DNA of 64,000 nt, taken from NCBI GenBank assembly GCA_034509425.1, contig JAVTVJ010000076.1:2170001-2234000 (forward strand), written 5' to 3'. Both the position numbers and the translations under genes were made by a program. The stretch comes from Eopsaltria australis (lineage: Eukaryota; Chordata; Aves; Passeriformes; Petroicidae). Positions 38,973 through 51,762 of this stretch are shown here, piece by piece. The notes under the pieces were generated by a model. The model did not search any database and was not told the DNA's origin. It saw nothing but the letters and a program-made list of their open reading frames with translations. The first letter of the stretch is position 1. Every line of letters begins with the position of its first letter.

Positions 38973-41900
38973 TGTAAATAAAAATGTTTCAATCCTAGCA
39001 ATATTCAGCATACATAATTTATGCATCTCAAGTTGCTGGCCCGGGGGAAAAAAACAAATCACAACATTTCAGGACACTCAGGATGCAAGCCTTTGTTCCT
39101 GAAGGAATAAAATGCAGAAGAACAATGCTTCTGGCCCAAGGCTGCCTCTCCAAGTTCTCCAAGGGTACACGGACACATCGCCAAGCAACACCACACGGAG
39201 CTGAGAAACATAGGACAAGGAAACTAAACAGCACAAAAGGTCATATCATCCCCAAGCAAAACAGTGGGCCACCTCCAGACTCATGATAATTGGCTCCCAG
39301 TGGTGTGAGACATTCACAGAAAGAGCCATCAAAGGATCAACAGGTTTTACAGTCAGATCACCACCACCTTGAGGAACCCTGTGTTCCTCTGAACTCCGCT
39401 ACCAGCACACGCTGTATTTTGCCAGGCTAAAGCAGAGAGCCCCACCAGCCAGATGGTCTTAATTTTAAGACAGCAAGAGGCAAGGCACTTAATTTCCTCT
39501 AATATTTTGTCCGCATGTTAACTGTATTTGTGCTTAAAGCTTGTGCTCAGGTTTTGATTTTGTTGTTTGTTTTGGGGGCGGGGGGGTTGTTGTTGAGTTT
39601 ATTTGTTTGGGTTTTTTTTTATGTTCTCCTGCAGTTCCTAGACCTTGCTCTAACCTGACTTAGCAGCTAAACTATAAGCACAGTCTCTGATTGGAGAAAA
39701 CACATTTCTCTGCTAAAATCAGCAGATCCTTATTATGTATTGTAAATTTACTTTCATCAAATCAAAAAATCCCAAACCCTGCTTATTAGAGGGATCTGCC
39801 ACCTTTTGTTTAAAGTATCTGCTGAAGAAGAACTTGGGATTTAGTGAACTTGATAATAACAATTTCTGTGTTCCCTTCATCCAAAAGAGTGAGATTTGAA
39901 AGTTTAAATAAAAGTCAAGGTTTACATAGGGTTTTTATACAGACCCCACAACTATTAATCCCCAAACCAAACAATTCTAAGGAAGTACTAAAGACATCTG
40001 CAATACTAATCTATTCTATTTTTGTTTTACTTAAATTCTTCATCAAACAGCTGCTAGATATTCTACTTCTATGAAGAGCAGACAAGCTCTAGGGATTTCT
40101 TTACTTTGCCAGCAAGATACTTCACTATTTCCCTAAACACTCTGCAAATCATCTCATAAAGACAAGTTTCATAACTATTTGTCTAAGATATTTAACAAAT
40201 CTTATTAGAATGTCATCATGTTAGATTTTGTTTTTATTGTATTTATCTGACAGTATGAACTTAGCTCTTGATGTCCTTATGTACTTTTCACTCAGGCAAT
40301 CTTCCAACAATTTTTCCATTTTTTTATGAAGTATTTCAGAATTTGGCCCCTAGGCTTTTCCTGTTGTGGATAGTTTATTTCTTAAGTTTACAGTGCAGGG
40401 CACATGTTTCTCCATCAGCTCCTTATGCACTACAAAATTTCTGGCTTAAGAAAGCTTAGAGCTAAAACTTCACTGCTAGACTGTTGAGGTCTTCACTGAT
40501 TTTAAATAAACCCTGAATTATCCAGGGATAAAGAGAACTCTGGGCCTACAAAACACTGGTTTTCTTTTACAAAAGTAAACATGCTACACTTGATGTTTTT
40601 TGTAATCAAGTATTATTTGCTGAGACTTTTCTGACAAGCAGTTGGGCCCAAAAATATAAAATGTACAGATCAGGGCCACCACCTTGTAATCCCATCATGC
40701 CTAAATCCAGATAGCAAATGGACTTAAACAGAGGTGCAGAGGTAACAAGGAAAACTCAACCTACAAAGAAAATCAAACCTAAACAAAACCCTTTAAGGGA
40801 GAAAATCTATGATTAAGTAATAGCTCTGAGACTTCTAGGTACAGTATGTAACTTGTCATGTACATTCAGAAGCCTCTTCCAGGTAATTCCTCTACCTACT
40901 CTGAGATGGTTAATGGATTTAAAAGTTTCTCTGCCTGGGATTCAATATTACTTTACTAATTTGGATACAAATCAAGCAAGTATTCTTCCTTAGTTATATT
41001 CGGATTTGAGTGGATCTGAGTATCTGCATATGCAAACATATCCTCTCCTAAAAACTCAGTTTTGACTTGTTAAAAAATGCACACATACCACCCTCCCTCT
41101 GGAGTTTTCTTACTCATACAGAACTGTATGTGGAAGGAAAAGAAGGAAGATACTGCACTACAAATCTGCTTGATGTGATCTGCTTCAAATTAACCATCTG
41201 CTCAAAAAGATGGAGAACCAGCAAAAGGGCAGAAGTTCTTGGAGCTATTTATTACCAGACTCCTTCAGTTTCTACTTCAGTGGGATTGAAAAGCAGATTA
41301 AATGCAGCACTGAAGTAGGGGATGTCAGAGCACACTGTAACACGGGACAAAATTTCTAGTTTCAAAGAATGTTTCAAACCTCTTGTTGTAGGTAGTTGAT
41401 TGCTGCCTACCTATTACCAAAACTGGGATCTAGATATTGAACAAAGAGCCAAAACTCTTTGGAGGATCTGAAGAAGCAGTCCCCCATGCTATTAATAAAG
41501 TACATATTTCATAAAACCCTGGAGTCTCAAGTTTGGGATCTTTGCTTTGGCTTGTTTTGATTTTTTTCTTTTTATGTGCCACTTCCAAGCCACCTGTCTC
41601 TTTCAACTCTGTCTCATGAAGCTACTAATCAGTGGATATGCAGAGAATGTCTTATACAAACACAGAAAAAGCTCAGCAAGTGTTTATGCAAGCTACCTGT
41701 GTTTAAATATCAACAGGAATGTCTTGAGATACGTATATGTGTCAACTAAAGAAAAAAAAAGGCATCAAAGGGAACTTCAGGATATTCAGATTTTAGCTCC
41801 AAAGGGGAAGCAGGGGCATGACAGCAGCCAGTGACAGCCAAAACTGTCAAAACTTTGGAAAAACAGACTATTTGATCCTGCAATTATGGATGTTTGTTGC

Positions 41901-43559
41901 AAAACAGAATTTTCCCAAACCAAACCTCAGATCTGAGCCATCTCCAAATTTAGAAGGATTCACCTCTTACTCTTGTCCTTATTTCAAGGTCTGTTATAGT
42001 CTAAGTTCTACATGAAGTGATGTAATTGTTTCCTACCCTCCTTTGCCACAAGAAAATCAACACTACTGAAATAACAAGGTCACGGAGCTTTATGAGCTGC
42101 TGGGAGCAGACACCAGTCTTTTGATAGCCACATGGTCTAAACTCAACTTGTGAGAGTTTGTGCTTTGACTCTGTAGTGGATTCAGCAGAGACCTCATGAG
42201 ACAACCCAGGACATCTTCTGAAGCACTTAAAATCTGCAAAACACAAGGCTATTTCTATGAGCCTTACTACTAATCACTGCTTGTTAATGCAAGAAATTCC
42301 AGGAACAAAGCAGAAAAAGTGACTTAAGATACCAACTTATATTCTAAAAAAGACTCTGCTTCTGAAGCTATTCATTAGCAAAACAAAAAAAAAGGGAGCA
42401 CACAGTCATGGATTCATGCTGCTGCAAATCATCAGTAATGCAGCTAAGTGTCCAGAAAGAGAGGGAAGTCAAAACCAAGGGGAAAATGGATGATGGAGAT
42501 GGAAAAGAATCAATGCTACTGTGAACTGCAAGCCTTAGTCTCTTCTTGCTCCTACAGGTTAAAATGAAGAACAACCAGAACAATGACAAAGGAAATCATC
42601 GTTTTCCAAAATTAAAAAGGAAGAATCTCCATGAACTTTTCAGTTTTTTTTAGTTTTCCTAAGATGTTAGGCTTCGTGTACTAAAGAGTGGAAGCAATGC
42701 TTTGGATATATGAACTGGAATGAAGGACCATCCTTACTACAAGAAATTTACTACCGATAATGCCTGTTTTCTTTTTGAAGTTGTCTAAAGATTGATTTAG
42801 ACAATTACATTTAAATTGCATTCCACAGCAGAGGAGTTCCACACTTTCCTCCAAACAGTGTAAAGAAATGTCAACCTCAGGAAGCAGAGCATGTTTCTCT
42901 GGATAGTCTGATCTGCAGACCATATCTTGCACTCGATCTGAAAGATAAATCTCTTTGAAAGAGTTCATCAAGGGGAACACACAAAAATAATTTTTCCATT
43001 TACAAACACTCAACTGAAGTATTTACATACAGAACATAATTCTCCTCACTACAGATGAAAATATCTTGGAACTGTGTTCTGCTCAAATTCAATTCTAAGA
43101 GAAATAATGCCCTTCCTAAAATAAGCAAATTGGACATGAGGGCATACAGAACTGAAAATGTTACTCACAGTCTTACACAGCACAGTAACAGATATGTACA
43201 GTTGTGTAAAAAAAAAAAATCAGTGAAAAAACATCATGAAACATGCTAAAAGGAAAATCTTTTGTTGAAATGGAATCAAAACAATGGAGCAATGAAGAGA
43301 CTATGAAGTGAGTGGCCCACTATGCACTACCTAGAACTGTCCAGCAGGTCACTTGCAGGAATCCCAAATGTTGGACCATCTCTTCATTATCTTTGCCAGA
43401 CTTCCCAAAGACAAGAAGTCACACTAGTGAGTACAAAGTCACTAGTGAACAAAAAACAGTAGAAACACACTCAAAAAATGTAGATAACACTGCTCATGAG
43501 AGAAAACTGGTATTTCCAAGTGTCTAAATTTCAGAATGTGCAAGTGACACTACCAGAGG
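38973..43559. other. Intron segment
   Basis: AT-rich, non-coding, with a G-rich then TG/T-rich low-complexity stretch at 39551-39620. No exon was recognised between the NOX4 exons at 31255 and 47220. Confidence 0.55.
39551..39620. repeat. GT/T-rich low-complexity stretch with a G-run
   Basis: Mostly G and T, including gggggcggggggg followed by ttgttgttgag and a nine-base T-run. The plus strand could form G-rich structures, but only one strong G block is present. Confidence 0.8.
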
Positions 43560-43838
43560 GTTGAGGTAGGTGATCCTCCTTCTTTATTCAGCACTGGTGA
43601 AGCCACACTTTGAGACCTGTGTCCAGTGCTGAGTTCTTCACTACAAGAGAGACATAAACATATTGGAGAGAGTCCAGACAAAGGCCATGAAGATAATGAT
43701 GGGACTAGAACATATCTCCCACAAAGACAGTTTGAGAGAGCTGTGACTGTTCAGCTCTCACTTCTGGAGAACAGAAGGCTCAAGGGGACCTTATCAATGT
43801 AAGGCACCCAACAGGAGGGTGCAAAAAGAATAAAACCT
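43560..43838 (+). mobile_element. CR1 LINE, forward, upstream half of an interrupted copy
   Basis: Landmarks in order: ggtgaagccacactttgaga, cctgtgtccagtgctga, agagagacataaacatattgg, agagtccagacaaaggccatg, ggactagaacatatctcc, gagagagctgtgactgttcag, aggctcaaggggacc and caggagggtgcaaa. It stops where CR1 would read gatggagccagactctt and appears to resume near 44196. Confidence 0.88.
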
Positions 43839-44195
43839 CTTTGTGCTCACTTGGTTACAATTCAGAGCTCCCTCTGGCTCTGAGCAAAACACATGGGAGC
43901 TTTGCCAGAGTGGAATGGGAGTGGGTTCAGGGCCTTTACACAGCCTCCCTGTGTGTTCCTCCACCCTAGTGTTATGTAAGAAATTGAGCTAAACTGTAAA
44001 TATTACACAACCTCAAAAAGGGAAGGGACTAGTAAAATATCTCCACGACTTCTTCATGCTGACTCACCCCTTCCTTTCCACTTAGGTTATTACCCACACT
44101 AAGGAATATAAAGATATGCCTGAAATGGTCATTTCTTGTCTCTTAAGCATGCTCCAGGCACAGTGAGATATTTCACCAGAGTGAACAGGACATCA
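43839..44195. other. Unidentified ~357-bp segment between two CR1 halves
   Basis: It lies between forward CR1 parts that are adjacent in the CR1 consensus as I recall it. It matches neither CR1 nor the two LTRs here. I see no TG...CA ends, terminal inverted repeats or target duplication at the approximate borders. Confidence 0.5.
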
Positions 44196-44503
44196 CTAGA
44201 GCCTGGAGACAGACTTTTTAGCATGGCCTGTTGCAAGGGGACACAGGGTAATGGTTTTAAACTGAAAGAGGGTAGATTTAGAGTAGAGATAAGGAAGAAA
44301 TGTTTTACAATGAGGATGGTAACACACTGGAACAGGTTGCCCAGAGAGCTGGCAGATGCCCTATTCCTGGAAACATTCAAGGCTGAGTTGGATGGGGCTC
44401 TGAGAAACCTGATCTAGTTGAAGGTATCCCTTCTTATTGCAGGGGGGGTTGGACTAGGTGGCCTTTAGAGGTCCCTTCCAACCAAAGTGTTCTGTGATTC
44501 TAA
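44196..44503 (+). mobile_element. CR1 LINE 3' end, downstream half
   Basis: Landmarks: agacagactttttagcatgg, cctgttgcaaggggaca, ggttttaaactgaaagagg, gtagatttagag, ggaacaggttgcccagagag, ggaaacattcaaggctga, aacctgatctagttgaagg, gggttggactaggtgg and the tail cccttccaaccaaagtg ... ctgtgattctaag. The open frames here on both strands (44136-44417 plus, 44129-44380 minus) are LINE sequence, not genes. Confidence 0.94.
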
Positions 44504-47219
44504 GCAGGACAACAGTGCCAGGAAGATGACTTCAGTCTTCCCTCCCAGCTCTGCTGCAGTCATTGCTGCACTGCACTTCCAGTAGCTGAAGCCACACACA
44601 CCCCTCATGATGTTCTTGCTGTGGATCCAAGCCCCTCACTCCATTACCAACCTAGAAAAATAACCCAGGGATTATGATCATTTGACAAAAGAAGCTGCAG
44701 TAGTGTTCCAGCTTGCTTGGTAACTACAAGTATGTCAGATGGGAGTGGAAAAACGCCTGACTTAAGGTTTTGCCTACACATTCTACAAGCATGGTTCCAC
44801 AGCTGGCATCATATTAAACAACAAAAAAGGACATCAGCCCACAGCATATTCTCTGACCTAAAAAGACGTGGAAATGTGTCCCCTTCTTAGGCTGGGTAAA
44901 AAGATTTTCATAAATCTGGACACTCAGAATCCTCATTATGCTGTAAAAGTCATTTACCCAATGACAGCCTTTCTCCAGTAGAGTTAATGTAGCAAAAAAA
45001 GCTTGTGGCAGCTCAGTGATAACTTCATATCTTGTAATAGTTAGAATATATGTGATTGTGAAGGATATGCTGTTATGCTGAAAGATATCATTGCACTTTA
45101 AAGTGTAAAGCATTGAACATGAACAGAAATTTCCTGGTATAGTATTACTTACCTAAGATATAATGCATTGTGCATGACTGGAAATTGCTAATTTTAATGT
45201 TAGATATTTAATACATGGTTGTAAAACATACAAACTGTAATTTATCAACTAGACTTACATATTGAAAATACAACACATACTATCTGCATATAAATGACTT
45301 ATTTATGTTCACTAAGAAAACTCAAATTCACAACAAGACATCTATTTTCCACAGCCCCTAGGTCTAGAAGTTCATGTGCAGAAATAATTTTTCTTAACAT
45401 GCATTCTCATACTACACCATTTTAAACAGTATGGATGAAACCCTCAATTCATGCAAAGAATCTGACATCTAATTCAACTTCATCATATGACCTCACCCAC
45501 TAGGTCTGTGTCAGCACTCTCTTCTCTGACAAAAACTCTCATCTAAACCAAGCCAAATATTCTTTGATTACATTATTTCTAAAAATTAAAACCACAAAGT
45601 CCATTGTTTTAGCAGTGTCCTAAAATATGAAGACTAAATCTTTATAATAAGAGTCCCAGTTTCCAAACTGTGCATTTACTAATAATGATCAAATTACTAC
45701 CATCATATTAATTTTGATTGAGATGGACAGTGGGAAATTAGGAAAGTGATGTTATGAGATTAATGTCTAAATAAGATGTGCCCACTGGTACAGACCACCT
45801 CTAACTTTATTAAATATAGCTATGCTAGGGCAAAATGAGTGGAAAGAGCTACCTGAGACTTAAACTAAGTTCTTGAAATTTATGTTCTGATGTAATAAAA
45901 TGTAATAAAACATAAATAAATACTGACTAAACCATTCTGCACAAATTCAGAAATGCATGTAATTTTTCAGCATTCCATATCAAGTTATCTTTGTGCACTA
46001 TACAGAGGACAGTCTTAAAAAGTGATTACTTCCATTAACAACAGATAAATAACACATTTCTTTGCTTTGTAAAGTGAACAGCCACAAAAACTTTGCAGAA
46101 GTGCCGGGAATGCTTCACCAAGCTACACAGAGGCAGCTTCCCTTAAGTGAGATTCATTCCTAGATTTACAGCACAAAATTAATTTTGGGTGGAATTTAGT
46201 GTGGGCTCCCCTGTGACTCCTGTCTCAACATACAGATAAATAAATTAACAAACCAAAATAAAACACCCCACAAGCCCAAAGAACTGGACCTGGTTGTGCC
46301 CTCTGCATATCAGGCAGCATAAAAACATCTCAATTGTTCCACAGCACTAGCTATAACTCAGTAGGGATAAAGTATCAGTTTTCAGTCTTAAGAAAGGAAT
46401 CAAACATGAACATTTATCTTCACAGTCTTCTTGAAGAAGAATGTCCAATTCAGATAGTCCAAAAGCATTTACTCCCATTGGTAGGAAAAGGCTGCCACTA
46501 ATATTCAACCTCAGACTCAGCTTTTGTAACAATGTAGCCAGTCAGTACAGTGAATTTTTTTTAGCAGAATCTCCCAGGTCTCTGTACTGTGTACTCCCAA
46601 AGAACTTCAGGTCTATTTATACACAATTGCATATTATTCCAATCTGTCTCTACAGGTTTCAGTTCCCCTTTTAGAGCAACTGAGTAAAGCAGAAATCCTA
46701 ATATTGTATGACCTCACTGGTATATCACCTTAAGTCATTGATATATCTCTTACTACAAAAATAAAGCAGAAGACAATTTTAGAAACTTATGTTTTTAAAC
46801 TTGATGTTTTTCTAACTTTGGAAAAGACAGTCGCAGAAATGTCTTCTCATTGAAAAAGATGGCAAAAGTTCATTACAATTTGTGCTCATTCTGCAATAAG
46901 GTCTAGAAGTATGGCTGAAACGTCTTTCTTAAAATAAATATCAAAATCACATGGATTTTATTGATTGATTTAGTATTGGTTTTCATTTATGGAAGACTTT
47001 GAAAAAAGTTCCCATTACCATCTTCTCAGCAGTGGAGAAAATTAAATATGTATTGAGTACTGTCACACATAATAATCATGCCATTTCATATTCATTGGTA
47101 CCCTCATAAATAAAACATAAGGTCTGCTGGAGAGAATTGTCACCTTGAAAGAAACAAAGACCATTTGCTTACCAAATACAAATAAAGGGAAAAGTACAGA
47201 AAAGAACACTATTTCTTAC
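44504..47219. other. Intron segment upstream of the exon at 47220
   Basis: Strongly AT-rich, no repeats or exons recognised. Confidence 0.55.
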
Positions 47220-47282
47220 CATTGTAAGAGTGAATGGATGGCTTTCCAAGGCAGACACTCTTGGACAGTGGAGAATAACATA
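47220..47282 (-). CDS. NOX4: NOX4 exon: FAD-binding HPFT motif
   Basis: The exon is 63 nt, 21 codons, phase 0 at both ends. It encodes YVILHCPRVSALESHPFTLT followed by M. HPFT is the conserved motif that holds the flavin in the ferredoxin-reductase-like domain of NOX enzymes. The acceptor is TTTCAG and the donor is ACAATG followed by gtaaga. Human NOX4, as recalled, has ENHPFT where this gene has ESHPFT, a mild change next to the motif. The next exon is 15.9 kb away. Confidence 0.95.
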
Positions 47283-47412
47283 CTGAAACAAAATGATAGA
47301 AAGGATACATTCAAAACACTCAGTGATGGGATAGTACTTATAAAGTGATAGTCATTCCTACAGACAGTCTTATGTGAAATAAAAGTGATTTTTTAGGGGC
47401 ACATTAACTCAC

Positions 47413-47577
47413 CTGACCAGGCCTTGCTTCAAAGTCATCTTTCATCATCCTGACTTCAAGGACATTGGAGGGGTGGCTGATTACTGAGGTGATTGTGACT
47501 GGTTTATTGCTGCGGATGTAGCGGTACAGCCGCTCCACGCAGTACAAGCACAGAGGTCCAGAAATCCACAACCAGGT
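47413..47577 (-). CDS. NOX4: NOX4 exon: TM6 and start of the dehydrogenase domain
   Basis: The exon is 165 nt, exactly 55 codons, phase 0 at both ends. It starts TWLWISGPLCLYCVERLYRY, which is transmembrane segment 6 leaving the membrane in a basic stretch, then moves into the FAD-binding barrel (KPVTITSVISHPSNVLEVRM, ending FEARPGQ). PGQ followed by Y in the next exon is the usual NOX barrel junction. The acceptor is TCCCTTAG and the donor is GGTCAG followed by gtgagt. It is separated from the next exon by only 130 bp. Confidence 0.97.
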
Positions 47578-49564
47578 CTAAGGGAGAAAAAAAACATGTT
47601 ACCTCAAAGACTTTTAACTTTCTGTTTTCACAACTACATGAGTGCTTGCAGGATCTCACTTCACATCTAATATCCATGCCTCTCTACATGCAGAAATCCA
47701 AGAATGTTCCAAAGCCTTAATCAGTCTCTAACCAGCAGTATCACCCACAAGCACAAGCAATTTCAATCATAAAACTCATCAGGAAAAAAACATGAATGAC
47801 CTCATTTGCTACCATGTTATTCTGATTTTATGCAGTTAGATTGCAGCTGGTTTCAGCAACAAAAGACACAGCACATACAGAGACCAGGGTACTATACAAT
47901 TGCTTAATATTTATGGGAAAACACTGTCTGACTTGCAGTATTATTTAACTGTTACCTTCTTATAGTCATCTCAGGTTCAAGTAAAAACCTAAGAAAGCTG
48001 CATTCTTGTGCTATAAAATTTATGTTGATACTAAACTAGTGTAAAATCATAGACAACAGAGAGAAATGGGCACTTCTGAATCACAATCCATTTGCTCCCA
48101 TGGAAGATGTATATGCTAGACAAAAAATGCCCTGGAAATGGCCATTTCTCTGCAATGATTGTATGGGGAGTCCTGGGTGACTACTCCAGATGGAGACATT
48201 TGCAGATGCTCAACTAAACCCCATCGTAAGAGTCAATTGCCAATAGCTTATGGCAGACTTATCTACTAATTCCACATCTGCTCAGTCATTCGAGATGTGG
48301 CATTGAAGTGCCCTCAACCCTCATCCATCTTCCCTCCCTTCCCAATTTCTGATGTTACACATCAACATCTCTTGCAACTAGCAGAGCATTTACTTTCCAA
48401 AAAAAGAAAAGCCTTACAAGTTTCAGTAGCTCAGAGACCATTTTTTTTAAATTTGATATCACAGTATTTTCAAATCCAAAAAAGTCCTAAAAAGTGTTTC
48501 AGAGCTGCCAGGAGAACAGTGGCCGTTTCTTTCCATGACTCCTTTCCCATTAATGGCTCCAAAGCAGGCACTTCAAGCCCCTAAGAAGACTTCTTGCTGT
48601 CCTGTCGGTCATATGGAGCCATATATACACTGATGTTTATAATTCAGGAGTATTACCACAACAAAATGCCAATCCAAAGAGCTTTGGTTAAGGAATTCAA
48701 TGCAGAATCAACTGTTTCTCATTATGATTACATGCTCCATAGAAAACTGGGTTCCCACTGCAGCTAGTGAGGGGCACACATGTTCAACAGAAAACAATGA
48801 TGATAACAATAAAGAGAAACTCCTGTGGGGTCTGTTGTGGGACCATCTTGAATGGCCATGGACTCAAGAACTCCATACTTGCAAGCTTCCTCAGGCTACT
48901 TGCCAGGACAGCCCAGCTCATCTTTTCTCAAAAGAAAAGAGAAAATCTGGATGAAGAAAAAGCTGCTGCCACAAAACAAAGAAACAAAAGGAAAATGGAA
49001 AACAGAAAAAGAAAAGGCTTTTCTGTCCCCACTGTCATCATCCTCATTTATCCATGCCACATACAAAACAAGCCTGTCTGCAAACAACAGACTACAAAAG
49101 CCAAACCACAACCAACTGCAACCCAGAAATGAGTATTAGGACTTGCATCCGCATGGTAAAAAAGAGAACAAATGGAGCTTGATTATTTCAATTAACTACT
49201 GCCACACAATGCTTACAAAAGGACCTTACGAAATGTTATATAAATGTTTGCTCTGAAATGTTATGCTGTAAAATCACATTTTTAGCAGGATCAATACATC
49301 TTTTATGATGTTGTTCAAAAAAGAACATTACAGCCAATCTCTTGACATTTTTTCACCCTCCCTGTTCTATGCACCACATTGTAATGCACCTCAGGGTTAA
49401 ATACAGATTGTTTTTTCCCCACCAAATCTTTGAATGCCTCGAAAGGTTTTAATAATATTTTCCATTATTAAAACATCTGGTCTGGAAAAGCAATAATTAG
49501 TGGTTATGGCTGACTGAAAGGCTTGGCATGGCTTTTAATACCTGAAATGTCGGCTCATACAGAC
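47578..49564. other. NOX4 intron, about 2.0 kb
   Basis: Introns between the E-loop exon and the TM6 exon. The overlapping plus-strand open frames at 48700-49139 are lysine-rich low-complexity translations of A-rich DNA and are not genes. Confidence 0.7.
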
Positions 49565-49793
49565 CTCTGGGAAGTGCGACTGGAACTTGGGTTCCTCGGA
49601 ACAAACTCTCATAAAGCTATTTTGTACAAAGGGTTCTGGTACTGGTAGGTCCTCTGGGAAAGGCTCAGTTGTATAGTCCGGAAACAGCTCTTCAAAAGCC
49701 TTTGGCACAGTCAGATTCTGTCGGAGCGTTTTGTTAGGATTAAAGCAACCAGGAGGGTGTTCCTCTAAGTTGGTCTGGTACTTGAGCACTCCC
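49565..49793 (-). CDS. NOX4: NOX4 exon: extracellular/luminal E-loop
   Basis: The exon is 229 nt, one base plus 76 codons. It begins GVLKYQTNLEEHPPGC and carries the long third external loop, the NOX4 feature linked to hydrogen peroxide release in published work on human His222, Cys226 and Cys270. The equivalent HPPGC and RVC are both present, with sequons NKT and NLT 4 and 10 residues after the first cysteine. The two cysteines are 48 residues apart here and 44 in human, so the loop is four residues longer (around PDYTT). I place the donor at GAG followed by gtctgt, because only this keeps phase 0 into TWLWISG. A better-looking CAG|gtatta lies 23 nt further on but would break the frame. Confidence 0.94.
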
Positions 49794-51762
49794 CTACAGG
49801 AAAATAAAAATAGTAAAGACACTGAAGTAACAGTAAATAACAAACAACTTATCTTCATTTGGAGAGGACTTTAGAAAGCAGTCACAAGCCTCATCTTCTG
49901 TTAGAAATTTTATTCCGTTTGCCTTCAGGATTTACAATGAGATTGAAGCTTTGCAACAATAGAGCCTTCTGTCACCAGAGGCAAGGTTTAACTTTTCCAG
50001 CTCACTTGGCACTCCCCCACTGAACAGCCTCAAGCTTAATACTGCTTGAAGGAGGGAAAATATTGTGGGAGCCTTGAAAAAAAAATTAAATAATCACATT
50101 TCCAATTCAATCACACACAGGCTGTTTTCACTCATCCTCCCTACAATCAGCAAGCCCTGTTTTTAAGGCAATCTTGTAGCAGAAGTGGCCAAAGTTGCCA
50201 AATCATAAACTGCAGGAATGTTCCCACTACTTGATGTTAATCAGGTTTGCACACAAATAGATAGAAGGAAAAAAGAAAGTCCTGCATGATAGCCAAGGAA
50301 CCTTCCCTGCAAATTATTTTATGAGGTCCATCCTTTTTTTTTTTCCCCTCAAGCTAAGTTAAATTTACAGTTAAATGAACTGAGAACCTTGAAGCTGCAG
50401 TTAGAAACTCAGAAGAAAGAATTGGAAACCTAAGACACTCTGGGATATCTCAGCACATGAATGAAACATTGAAAACAGGGAAGAACAGATAACAGTAGCA
50501 ATAAAATTCCTCAGAAGTACTACTTGTCTCCAAATCTGGATTTGATGACAGTAAAACCACAAGGAAAAATATTAAAAAAAAAAAAAAGCTGAATGACACC
50601 TGTAGGGGACGGTGCTGGGTGGGAAATGAGGCATACTGAGACAATGCCCACTGAGTGCTAAGCCTTATTGTGAAGGCTCAGCTCAAGTATGCAATCAAAC
50701 ATAAGGATGCGTGCTCCCCCCTCTTCTCCTCAACATACACACAGCAGCAGCAGCAGCAACAGAGTTTAATTCAGAAGAAAGAGAACTAAGACATCTGCAA
50801 TATTCCCAACCTAAATGGGCTCTGAGACGCTACTGGCAATCTTCCCTACCAAAATGCAGTCCTGACAGCTAGTAACAAGTCTCCTGCATGGTCCAGTGAA
50901 TCATGTCCACTCAGAAGTTAAGCCTGCTCACTCTTAAATTCCACATCTGACCCTGGGAGAATCGTTTGGGAAGTGTCCTTGCACCTACACCCATGCTTCT
51001 GCCTGCATTTATTGCTCAATCACACCTATCACTTGCATCTGGCATCACTGCTGGTCATCACACACTGGCAAAGTGACAGATATTGCTAGCATTATGCTAC
51101 TTCCCTGCTCCATAAATATCATGGTGCCTTATGGATTCAGCTGGAAGTCCAAGCCCATGCAATCTTCTTCCAGTGACCCTTGTGTGTATGCCTGCCAGCA
51201 ACTCCCACAGCTTCTCTGTTCTCAGCACATCCCAAAAGAGGATTGCCTTGAAAGTAGCTGCAAACGTGAGCATCCCCCCACACTGATCTCTAGTTTATTT
51301 AAACTATTAGAAACATGCTAACTGAGAGGCAAACAGAGACTGCAAAGCTGCCTGTTAGCAGCAGCCCAGTAACTCCCATTTCTGAAGCTGTCAAGGAAAA
51401 GTAAGTCTAACACACCCAAGATCAATGCCCAGAGTCCTGCACTGAACAAACAAGCCATTAACATGTGACAGATGAATCACATCACTTTATATATTGCTGA
51501 GAGTGGTTGGCTACCTGAAGGATACTGTAAGAACATACATACAACATTTTGAAACAAAACAAAAATCCAGCAATACTGTGGAAATACTTTACTCCTAAGA
51601 CAGGTAAAACCTCAGTCAACCTGCCTGCACAGTTCAGCCACAGGAGATGCCTTGCTCTGTACAGTAACTGGCTACACATCTGCAAATCTCTAAGACATCC
51701 CACACAGAAGTAATTTGGGCACCTACGCATGGATATGCAAGTTTCCTTTATTCTCAAAAGAG
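49794..51762. other. NOX4 intron, first half of a 3.8-kb intron
   Basis: Non-coding. It contains a poly(A) run at about 50573-50586 and a short CAG repeat near 50741-50756. Confidence 0.65.

Noticed and set aside
44129..44417. Open frames on both strands with protein-like sequence (GNLFQCVTILIV; TRVNRTSLEPGDRLF)
   Set aside because: These are translations of a CR1 LINE 3' region, seen repeatedly in bird genomes.
48700..49139. Three overlapping lysine-rich plus-strand open frames
   Set aside because: Low-complexity A-rich intron DNA between two NOX4 exons.
49542..49564. Extending the E-loop exon to the CAG|gtatta donor
   Set aside because: The junction to TWLWISG would be out of frame; the GAG|gtctgt site restores the family sequence exactly.
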